From: JADHUC01 sp964617665
GTDB taxonomy: Bacteria; Planctomycetota; Planctomycetia; Pirellulales; Pirellulaceae
DNA: 14,723 nt
Direction of reading: 5' to 3'
Assembly: GCA_964617665.1 (NCBI GenBank)
Contig: CAZUAH010000340.1
Coordinates: forward strand, 1-14,723
In this document: positions 1 to 7,018 of the stretch, in pieces
Layout of the letters: every line of letters starts with the position of its first letter
How positions within the stretch are numbered: the stretch's first letter is position 1
Notes under the pieces: model-generated
Seen by the model: only the letters and a program-made list of their open reading frames with translations
Database searches by the model: none
What the model was told of the DNA's origin: nothing
Program-made: the position numbers and the translations under genes

Positions 1-100
1 AAATCCGAGCCGCTACTTCATGGCCACGCGCTCGCAGAGTGCGCCGCCGGAGCTGCTGAATCGAATGGTTGACTTACATGTTGCGGTGACGCGTGCAGGC
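1..100. other. Left-edge sequence downstream of the GH95 gene, no gene recognised
   Basis: This stretch follows the stop codon of the GH95 gene on the minus strand. The only minus-strand start codons give ORFs of a codon or two. A short GC-rich inverted pair (GCGC, 9-base loop, GCGC) is present but has no T run after it, so I do not call a terminator. The next gene, if any, lies outside the window. Confidence 0.4.
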
Positions 101-2494
101 TCAACTTCCTTGAGCATTACGCGGACGTATGGCGAGCGTCTGACCAGGCTTGGTCTGGAAACTCCAGGTCTGCTCGCCCCACCGCACCCGCACTGGGCCG
201 CCGCACTCGGCGTGAATGGTAGCCTGGGTCAGCCGTCCGTCTTCCCACGCCAGATCGACTACGAATGCGCCGCGCGCTCGGAGCCCGCGGACGGAACCGG
301 TCTCCCAGGCAGCGGGCAAGGCTGGAAGCAGGACGATTTCGTCCGTGTGACTCTGAAGCAGCATTTCGGCCACTCCGGCCGTGTATCCGAAATTCCCATC
401 GATTTGGAACGGCGGGTGGGCGTCCCAGAGGTTGTCGTAGAGTTTCCCCGCGATCAAGTTCTGTACCAGTAGCAATGCGTGATCGCCATCCAGCAGACGC
501 GCCCACAGATTGACTTTCCATCCCATGCTCCAGCCGGTCGCCCCGTCGCCGCGGTATTTCATGGATTGTATCGCCGCTGCGGTCAATGCGTCGTCCTTTC
601 CGGGGATGATCTGTTTGCCGGGATAGACAGCATACATGTGGGAGATATGCCGGTGCTTGTCGGTCTTGGCATTCTTTTCAAGCTCCGTATCGCGCCATTC
701 TTGAAGCTGGCCGTACTGGCCGATCCGCGGCGGCTGGATGCGATCGCGCAGAGTCTTCAACTCGCGGGCAAACTCAGCATCCGTGTCGAGAATCTCCGCG
801 GCTTCGATGCAATTGGAGAATAAGTCCCAGACGATCATCGTCTGGTAGTACGCCCCGTCGCTCAGCGGGCCATGTTCGGGCGAGTAGCTCGGCGAGACGG
901 CCAGATACCCGCCCTCGACCTCCTGAAGATTGTCCACCCAGAACTCCGCCGCCCCTTTCAGAATGGGCCAAGCCGTCTTTTCCAGATACTCCCTGTCTTG
1001 AGTGAACGCGTAGTGATCCCAAATGTTCTGACAAAGAAACGCACCGCTCTCTGCCTCCAGCATATGTACGCCTCGCCTTGGCCCCGGTGGCGTGAATCCC
1101 CAAACATTCGAAGTGTGATGTACGACCCAACCACGCGTACCATAGTGCACCCGCGCGGACTTCGATCCCGGGCGGACCAGATCCTCTGTCCAACGCGCGA
1201 GCGGCTCGGCACATTCGGATAGGTTGCAGTTATCAACCGGCCAGTAGTTCATTTGCAGGTTGATGTTCAGATGATAGTCGCAGTTCCAGGGCGGCCGGTT
1301 GGTGTTGTTCCACAAGCCTTGCAGGTTGGCGGGTAGCCCCGGCGACCGAGACGAGGCGATTAGCAGGTAGCGGCCGTATTGGAACAGCAGAGCTTCCAGT
1401 CCGCGGTCGTCGCGGGTCTTCTTGTACGCCCGCAAGCGTTCGTTCGTTGGTACTGACGTGCGGGAAGGGCCGCCAAGGTCCAAGTCCACGCGGTCGAACA
1501 ACCTTTGATAATCGCTGACATGCCGCGCGCGGAGTTCGTCGTATGACTTGGTGGTCGCCGCTCCGAGAATCCGTCGATTGCGCTCTTCCGGCAGCTCGCC
1601 CTTGTAGTGAGGATACTCCAATTCGTAGTCCGTGGCCCCGGCCATCAGAATTGTGACACTATCGGCGTTCCGAACCAGGAGCTTCCGACCGTCTTCGTTA
1701 CTTACGACTTCTCCACCGTCGTCCACCATGACGTTCCATTTTGCTTGAAACCGCGCTCCCTCATGTTTGTCGTCGCCGGTCTCTACTTGACCATTCAGAA
1801 TCAGCTCATTGCCGTGAACCGTGACCGTGATGTTCTTGTGGAGACTGGTCGCACCAAGAGCCAGATTGATGGCCCCGGCCTTGTTGCAGCAGAATCGCAT
1901 TACCATCACCTGATCGGGATGGCTACAGAAGTACTCGCGGCGGTATTCCACGGCGCCCGTGCTGTAGCTGACGGATGCCGTAGCACTATTAAGATCCAAT
2001 CTCCGCTGGTAATTGTCGACCGCTTCGGAGTCATGCTCAAACTCGAACTGAGCTTCGCAAAAGGACTGATAGGCACCGAAGTCGGGTTTCCCATAGCCAT
2101 GAAGGCTACAGAATTCCTCCATCGCGATTTTGTTGACCTGTTTCAGGTCGCCCTTTTCTTTCAGGAGCTTTCTGATCTTCCGTAACGCTTCGTCGGCCCC
2201 TTCCCTGTCGTTGTTTGGCTCGGGCCAGCCACTCCACAGGCTGTCTTCGTTGTAGATGATCCGCTCTTTGTCGACGCCGCCGAAAACCGCAGCCCCCAAC
2301 CGGCCATTTCCCAGCGGCAGAGTCTGTTCCCATTTCGTCCCCGGCTGCTGATACCAGAGCACGTTCTTCATCAGCACGGCTTCCGCGCCAAGAGACTCTT
2401 GCCCGTGGGCGTCCTGTCGGTTAGCGAGCACGTGCACCAAGACGAGCAGCACAAACAAAACCGTCACGCGAAACAGTCCATGACCAGAATTCAT
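101..2494 (-). CDS. GH95 family alpha-L-fucosidase (possibly alpha-L-galactosidase), secreted
   Basis: Predicted inverting glycoside hydrolase that removes terminal alpha-1,2-linked L-fucose (or L-galactose) from glycans, acting after export. I chose the ATG at 2494 over an upstream in-frame start at 2587. It follows a GGAGG box and begins a clear Sec signal (about residues 1-32, with a VTVLFVLLVLVHVLA core); the product is then 797 residues, normal for the family. Layout: N-terminal beta-sandwich (about 40-270), alpha/alpha barrel (about 350-700) and C-terminal beta domain. The residues matching the catalytic set described for the Bifidobacterium enzyme AfcA are visible: N410 and N412 in HLNINLQMNYWP, E540 in SPSYSPEHG and D699 in QIDGNFG. 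The N-terminal WYQQPGTKWEQTLPLGNGRLG stretch is also a family signature. It is the last gene of the cluster, 123 bases after the preceding stop. Family assignment is firm; substrate is inferred. Confidence 0.93.
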   Translation of the reverse strand: MNSGHGLFRVTVLFVLLVLVHVLANRQDAHGQESLGAEAVLMKNVLWYQQPGTKWEQTLPLGNGRLGAAVFGGVDKERIIYNEDSLWSGWPEPNNDREGADEALRKIRKLLKEKGDLKQVNKIAMEEFCSLHGYGKPDFGAYQSFCEAQFEFEHDSEAVDNYQRRLDLNSATASVSYSTGAVEYRREYFCSHPDQVMVMRFCCNKAGAINLALGATSLHKNITVTVHGNELILNGQVETGDDKHEGARFQAKWNVMVDDGGEVVSNEDGRKLLVRNADSVTILMAGATDYELEYPHYKGELPEERNRRILGAATTKSYDELRARHVSDYQRLFDRVDLDLGGPSRTSVPTNERLRAYKKTRDDRGLEALLFQYGRYLLIASSRSPGLPANLQGLWNNTNRPPWNCDYHLNINLQMNYWPVDNCNLSECAEPLARWTEDLVRPGSKSARVHYGTRGWVVHHTSNVWGFTPPGPRRGVHMLEAESGAFLCQNIWDHYAFTQDREYLEKTAWPILKGAAEFWVDNLQEVEGGYLAVSPSYSPEHGPLSDGAYYQTMIVWDLFSNCIEAAEILDTDAEFARELKTLRDRIQPPRIGQYGQLQEWRDTELEKNAKTDKHRHISHMYAVYPGKQIIPGKDDALTAAAIQSMKYRGDGATGWSMGWKVNLWARLLDGDHALLLVQNLIAGKLYDNLWDAHPPFQIDGNFGYTAGVAEMLLQSHTDEIVLLPALPAAWETGSVRGLRARGAFVVDLAWEDGRLTQATIHAECGGPVRVRWGEQTWSFQTKPGQTLAIRPRNAQGS

Positions 2495-2504
2495 TGCCGC
2501 GTAT

Positions 2505-2509
2505 CCTCC
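2505..2509 (-). promoter_or_regulatory. Ribosome binding site of the GH95 gene
   Basis: The minus strand reads GGAGG here, 10 bases before the ATG at 2494. The spacing is slightly long, but the box together with the signal peptide that starts at 2494 decides the start against the upstream in-frame alternative at 2587. Confidence 0.6.
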
Positions 2510-2617
2510 AAATAGAGTTAATGGCCCAAAATGATCCTTGCAGAGCAACGTGCAGTTTGCAGTGCTGACGCCCAATCCGAAAGGCACTTGGTACTGTCTT
2601 CTTTGATGCGGTTCACG

Positions 2618-3952
2618 CTACTTCAATGCATGATCTCCGTGATTCGCGATCCACCCCTTCGTCCACTCGACCGCCTCCAGGCCGACATCCACGTTGGGCG
2701 TCGCCAGAAAGATCATACCCGCAATTCGCCCTTCGCGGAGCCAGCGGTGACCTAATTCGACCTGCATTTTCGTCCGCTCTACGGTCAGCGGCTGGCGCTG
2801 ATCAAAATCGTACATGTAGCATCCCAGCAGCACAGGTTTGCCGGGACTCAGCTCCTTCAGCGCGGCGAAGTTTTCCGTCAGTTGATCGAGATCTGCCGGA
2901 CGCCAAGTCCAGAGGCTGACCTGATCAACCTCGTCCAAGTACGGTTTCAGCGAGGGGGAAATCTGGCGGACGTAAACCACCGCCGTGATCGGCAGCTTCT
3001 TGCCGCGATAAAACCGCTCACCGAGTGCGTGCAGTTGTTCCGGCGATAGCGAGGCCGAGAAATGCACTCCATCCTCCAAGACACCGTCTGCGGAGAATCC
3101 GGGATAGGTTGATGAAGCATCGGCCTGCCAGTTGCGCAGAATCAGCGGCTGGCCGTCGCGGAGCAACCGTATTGCCTTCAGGCCGCAACTGAGCGCCCCC
3201 TTGGTGTCGTGAGTCGACCGAAACTGAATCCTCAGCGTCTGAAACGGCCCCTCGGGCATCTCAATACGCAGCGACTTACCTGCTTCATTCGGCAACACGG
3301 CTGCTTGCACAAATGTGAATTGCCGGCCATCGTCAGAAACCTCGATCGTGACATCCTTGCTGCGATAGTCGCCCGTGCGCCAGTCCGTTTGGACCAACTC
3401 GACGTGCTGGCAATCTATCGCCGCCGGCGGTTTGATGGTCAGCGTCACCGGAAACTTGGGATAGTTCGCCGCCAACCACATTTGCGGGCGTGCATGAAAG
3501 AAATCATCGAGTATGAACCCTGCGATATTCTCATTCTGTTCCGCCAGCCGAATAACATGCCGCCGTTCGTCTTCCGATGTCGCCCCGCCGGCGCCGACCA
3601 GCGACCAGTACACCCGATCGAGCTTCTTGAACGGTTCGTAGTACTTCCCGAACGGCGGTCGTGGTTTGCCTCCATAACGCACAAAGATCATGTTGCGAAC
3701 GCCCATTATGTCGGCCGCTTCGACTGGCTCGATAGTCGACTTCTCGCCCAGCGGTGCCAGATAGCTGTTGTTGTAGACACCGGCTGGATGTCCCCAGATC
3801 CAAAGCCGATCACGTATGCACTGAGGTCGTGGATCAGACTCCCGCGGATGGACGCCCTGAGAAGTCGGCGGCTGTTGAGCTTGGGCCTGAACGAACATCG
3901 TCGCAAACAGGGCAGCTATCAGCGTTGAGAGACAGTTGGGAGCTTTCGGCAT
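2618..3952 (-). CDS. Secreted TIM-barrel-like protein with an inserted beta-sandwich domain, function unknown
   Basis: I do not recognise a named family. The ATG at 3952 is chosen over an in-frame GTG at 3961 because that GTG lies inside the Shine-Dalgarno box; the product is 444 residues. Residues 1-27 form a Sec signal ending in VQAQAQ. Residues about 45-155 and 300-440 look like halves of a beta/alpha barrel: strands such as MGVRNMIFVRYGG, IAGFILDDFFH, ITAVVYV, VDQVSLWTW, KPVLLGCYMYDFD and IAGMIFLAT alternate with helices. The acidic ILDDFFH end of a strand is a plausible active-site position. Between the halves (about 165-295) is a beta-rich segment (VTLTIKPPAAIDCQHVELVQ, then VTIEVSDDGRQF and LRIQFRST) resembling a galactose-binding or F5/8 type C module. 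A role in binding or cleaving glycans is inferred from the fold and from the neighbouring GH95 and sialidase-like genes. Confidence 0.8.
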   Translation of the reverse strand: MPKAPNCLSTLIAALFATMFVQAQAQQPPTSQGVHPRESDPRPQCIRDRLWIWGHPAGVYNNSYLAPLGEKSTIEPVEAADIMGVRNMIFVRYGGKPRPPFGKYYEPFKKLDRVYWSLVGAGGATSEDERRHVIRLAEQNENIAGFILDDFFHARPQMWLAANYPKFPVTLTIKPPAAIDCQHVELVQTDWRTGDYRSKDVTIEVSDDGRQFTFVQAAVLPNEAGKSLRIEMPEGPFQTLRIQFRSTHDTKGALSCGLKAIRLLRDGQPLILRNWQADASSTYPGFSADGVLEDGVHFSASLSPEQLHALGERFYRGKKLPITAVVYVRQISPSLKPYLDEVDQVSLWTWRPADLDQLTENFAALKELSPGKPVLLGCYMYDFDQRQPLTVERTKMQVELGHRWLREGRIAGMIFLATPNVDVGLEAVEWTKGWIANHGDHALK

Positions 3953-3957
3953 TGCTT

Positions 3958-3965
3958 TCACCTCC
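3958..3965 (-). promoter_or_regulatory. Shine-Dalgarno box deciding the ATG 3952 start
   Basis: The minus strand reads GGAGGTGA, five bases before the ATG at 3952. An in-frame GTG (3959-3961) is embedded in this box and could be mistaken for the start. The match to the 16S anti-Shine-Dalgarno sequence argues that GTG is part of the ribosome binding site. Confidence 0.75.
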
Positions 3966-4025
3966 GGCCTATCGAATCACAAATGCCCGGCATCGTGTTT
4001 CCGCGGCTATGACGAAGACAAGTAT

Positions 4026-5837
4026 TCATGGATGGGCCAGCGACGCCACCGGCACCACTGACAGACCGCACTCTTCCTTCCCGACCGAGTACACGATAAA
4101 CAGCCTACCCTGATGTTCGTGGGCATAAGGATACGACCATTGTTTTCCTTTCGCGGCTCCTGCGAAACGCGGGGCCTCAGACTTGCCGTGCCGAATGCGC
4201 CACATTCTACTGAGTGTGGCTTCGCTGGGTTTGCTGACCGAAACGACAAGCGTGTCGCGGTTGTTGTAGTTCGACACAAGATAGAGCTGCCCTGTGGACA
4301 ATCTCCCGAGGTAGGCCTTGGCCCGCGGCATGGGCAGGTTACTTGGCTGTGCCGTCGTCCAAGTCCGGCCGTGATCTTCGCTGTTCGCAACCCAAGCCAC
4401 GCCAGCGCCGCCGCGGATCACTGCGGTCACGCAGTCGCCCTCGGCCCAGACCGTGGTCTCGGCAAAACTGGGTGCGAGCTTTGGATGATAAGGGATCAAG
4501 ACCGAATCCCACTTCGTGAAATCTTCGCCGTGACTAATCGCCACCACGGGCAACCCGTCCTTGTCTTGGCCGCCGGTGATGTAGCTTCCGTTGCCCATCT
4601 TCACCGGCGCGTCGTAAGGCCAGCAATTCTTCATCACGATGCCCTCGGAATCCCAGCGATCCGTCTGTGGATTCAACACAAACGCCTCGGCCTTCAGGCC
4701 AGGAAATCTTCTACCCGGCAATCCGACACCAAACCGAGCGCAGATTGTCCAGACCTTTTCTTCACGCACGAACAGCACACCATGACTGTGGCGTTCCGCG
4801 CCGTCGAATCCCGGTCCAATCACCTCCAGCGGCGACCACGTCACTCCGCCATCCGTCGAACGCCGTCCTTGCAGCGTCTCATGAGGGCCGTTTTCGTTCA
4901 CGGGACTGTTGGCCCAGTTGGCATAGAACACACCCTCGTGTTCCAGAATCGCAGCGCCGTGGAGAAACTTGTATCCATCGGCCTCCGGTCGGTGGATCGT
5001 GCGATGCTCAACACCTTCGGCAAAGGGAATCTGCGTTGGATCTTTCGGAATTGGCGGGCCGCTCCAAAGCTCATAGGTATCCGGCAGTTCAGGTGCTTCT
5101 CCAGGTTCCGGCAAATCACTTCCGGCCTTCACGACCAGATCGTCGACCAGATACCAAGCGTGTGGGGCAATCCGCGTTCCCGAGACAAAGCTGAGCCCAC
5201 CGAACGGCAACTCCGTTCGGTACGCTGCCACCGTCGCACTCGGACTCGCCGGCAAACGATCGCTACCGGGCTCGGAAAGCCAGATGTCAACGCCTCCAGA
5301 CCTTGCATCCACAATCGCCCGCAGACGATGCCATACCGGCCGCGACGGATTTTCGGACGCCTGAATACGTCCGCCGACATTTTCCCATGTGCGTGTGCGC
5401 CCATCGAACTGCTGCAAGCGTCCGTTCTGCACACACAGATTGTATTGGCTCGCATCCTTGCCATCCGGTTCCTGGGTCCACACATGAAACACTCGCCCCT
5501 TATTGGCCGAGACTGCGAAAGAAAACTCGATCATTAGACGCTGTCTCGGTCTATCGAACCAACGGGACAACGCAACCAAGCCGCCATAATCCGAACGCTG
5601 GCCTTTAAGAACGCCAGATTCAATCACGGCTACATCGGGTTTCGTGCCTGGAGTAAAGAAAATCCAGTCCTCCGGTGCCTGCCCAGCTTCGGGTTCATCG
5701 AAATCGCATTGGAGAACCGTCTCGCCTTCGGCCGCAATCGTGGCTGCAGACAGAGCCGGTACCGACAAGCAGGCGGTGAGAATAGCGATGAGCAAACTCA
5801 GGAGTCTCCTTTGAAACCGTTCAGACAGGTCTCGCAT
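4026..5837 (-). CDS. Secreted sialidase-fold protein with N-terminal concanavalin-like domain
   Basis: Predicted exported carbohydrate-active protein of 603 residues from the ATG at 5837. A TTG at 5918 would add 27 residues before the signal peptide and is less likely. The first 38 residues hold a basic start and a LLSLLIAILTACLSVPALSA core. LTAC at 20-23 fits a lipobox, while ALSA-A fits signal peptidase I, so lipoprotein or soluble export remain open. Residues about 40-240 look like a LamG/concanavalin-like jelly roll (DFDEPEAGQAPEDW near the start, WYLVDDLVVK near the end). Residues about 270-603 are a BNR/sialidase beta-propeller with Asp-box motifs STDGGVTW (327-334) and SEDHGRTW (486-493), ending in the YPYAHEHQGRLFIVYSVGKE stretch. 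Only two good Asp boxes are seen. It lies 89 bases after the broken BNR gene and 73 before the TIM-barrel gene. True sialidase activity is unproven; these propellers also serve other sugar chemistries. Confidence 0.85.
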   Translation of the reverse strand: MRDLSERFQRRLLSLLIAILTACLSVPALSAATIAAEGETVLQCDFDEPEAGQAPEDWIFFTPGTKPDVAVIESGVLKGQRSDYGGLVALSRWFDRPRQRLMIEFSFAVSANKGRVFHVWTQEPDGKDASQYNLCVQNGRLQQFDGRTRTWENVGGRIQASENPSRPVWHRLRAIVDARSGGVDIWLSEPGSDRLPASPSATVAAYRTELPFGGLSFVSGTRIAPHAWYLVDDLVVKAGSDLPEPGEAPELPDTYELWSGPPIPKDPTQIPFAEGVEHRTIHRPEADGYKFLHGAAILEHEGVFYANWANSPVNENGPHETLQGRRSTDGGVTWSPLEVIGPGFDGAERHSHGVLFVREEKVWTICARFGVGLPGRRFPGLKAEAFVLNPQTDRWDSEGIVMKNCWPYDAPVKMGNGSYITGGQDKDGLPVVAISHGEDFTKWDSVLIPYHPKLAPSFAETTVWAEGDCVTAVIRGGAGVAWVANSEDHGRTWTTAQPSNLPMPRAKAYLGRLSTGQLYLVSNYNNRDTLVVSVSKPSEATLSRMWRIRHGKSEAPRFAGAAKGKQWSYPYAHEHQGRLFIVYSVGKEECGLSVVPVASLAHP

Positions 5838-5926
5838 AATCTGAGGCTTTCGTTCTTTGTAGTTGATTCCGCAGGCACGATAGTACACATCAGACCTGCT
5901 CGCAGGAATCTCCGGCAAGTGAGTGA

Positions 5927-7005
5927 CTATCGAAAATCATGCAGTTTGCCGAACATGATGCGTTCCTTGCGGCTTGGGGAGGTGTCGCCTTGCGTCGCGG
6001 TGACGTAGATAGTGCCTTTGTATTCGCGGAAGGTTGGATACTGAAAGGACTTTTCAGTTTCAAAGCGATATTTCCGTTCCCATATTTTGCCGTCGCGGGA
6101 GACGTCGATGTTGAATACGGAACGTGGCACTCCATTGATTCGGGTCGCTTCTTGCCAGCCGAGGTGGTAGATGCCGCTGAATCGATCGAAGGTTGGCTTG
6201 GCGTTTGTCCCGTTTGGGACGAAGTCGCGATGGGCGTTCGGCGTCCACGTTTTGCCGTCTGGGCTGGTGGTAAACGTGTGGTTGCGATTGCCACCATCCT
6301 GCCGGCAAATAGCCATCCACGTGCCGTCCGGCAGACGGTTCACAGCGGATTCCGAAAGCTGGAGGTTCTGCGGTTCGTTGTAATGGCCGACTATCTTGAA
6401 GGTGTCGAGGGCGTCATTGACGATCGCCAGCGCGTTCTGCCTGCCCGGATAGTTGTTGATGGCCACATAGGTCTTGCCGTCGAAGACCTTGAACGAATCG
6501 AACAGATAAAGGCCGTAATCCTTTGGCGGTTTCTTGAAACCATGTGCCACCGCATCAGCGTGAAAATACTGAGGCTGCATGTCATGCGTGCCCGCGGAGG
6601 TCTTCAGCTTCGCTCGGTGAATGGTGTTCTCGAATGCATTTCGCTTGAGTTCGAAGTCGATGAACCACATTTGCGACTGGCGCACGCCGGGCTGCTCGCT
6701 AGCGAAATAGCAGCGCAGTGTCTCGTCGTCTTTCTGAATGATGCGCGGCACAAAACAGGCGTCCACGGGCAGAGTCTCATTCTCAAAGGCCTGCTCACTG
6801 CGAGCAAACGGAATGGTCTCTTGCACTGTCATCGTCGCGAGATCGACGATGGACATGGCCGAGTAGATGCAGAGCCACCCCGCGCCTTCTCCAGGACTCG
6901 GTCAGCAGCCAGTTTCGGATTCCACTCCGGCGGCAGTAGAAATTGAGCTGAAGCGGAGGTCAGAGGCAAAAGCAGAATCGCAAGGAAGGTGTGCATGTAT
7001 CTCAT
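5927..7005 (-). pseudogene. BNR/sialidase-like gene disrupted by a frameshift after the signal peptide
   Basis: The gene begins at ATG 7005, 13 bases after the stop of the tandem sialidase gene, with a signal peptide (MRYMHTFLAILLLPLTSASA) and mature start QFLLPPEWNPKLAADRVLEK. That frame then runs into unrelated sequence and stops at 6829. The body continues in the next frame: GWLCIYSAMSIVDLATM and onward, about 310 residues to the stop at 5927, with Asp-box-like TSPDGKTW and SRDGKIW and a well-preserved end (KERIMFGKLHDFR). The body frame has a stop at 6902-6904, so it cannot include the signal. The switch lies at about 6875-6890. A missing G in the four-G run there would restore GWLCIYS to the signal frame. 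From memory, homologues carry roughly 35-45 more residues between VLEK and GW, so a deletion is the alternative. The ATG at 6856 could start a cytoplasmic, unexported body, but no good ribosome binding site is evident. Confidence 0.8.
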
Positions 7006-7018
7006 GACGTAAATCCAA

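Noticed and set aside
20..472. Plus-strand ORF at the left edge
   Set aside because: It overlaps the C-terminal part of the GH95 gene on the opposite strand and has no recognisable motif. A plus-strand gene ending here is not supported.
4113..5537. Long plus-strand open frame of 474 codons
   Set aside because: It is fully antisense to the concanavalin/sialidase-like gene, is rich in Arg, His and Pro, shows no domain or signal and is a by-product of codon bias on the other strand.
5895..5906. CCTGCTCGCAGG near-palindrome between two sialidase-like genes
   Set aside because: The stem is only four to five pairs with no T run and no second copy seen, so it is not called as a terminator or operator.
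6875..6890. Programmed ribosomal frameshift in the BNR gene
   Set aside because: There is no X XXY YYZ slippery heptamer or evident downstream structure, and frameshifting would be needed for essentially all useful product. A mutation or sequence error is simpler.
5939..6946. Plus-strand open frame of 335 codons
   Set aside because: Antisense to the broken BNR gene. The minus-strand body has family motifs and a natural end, so this frame is a shadow.
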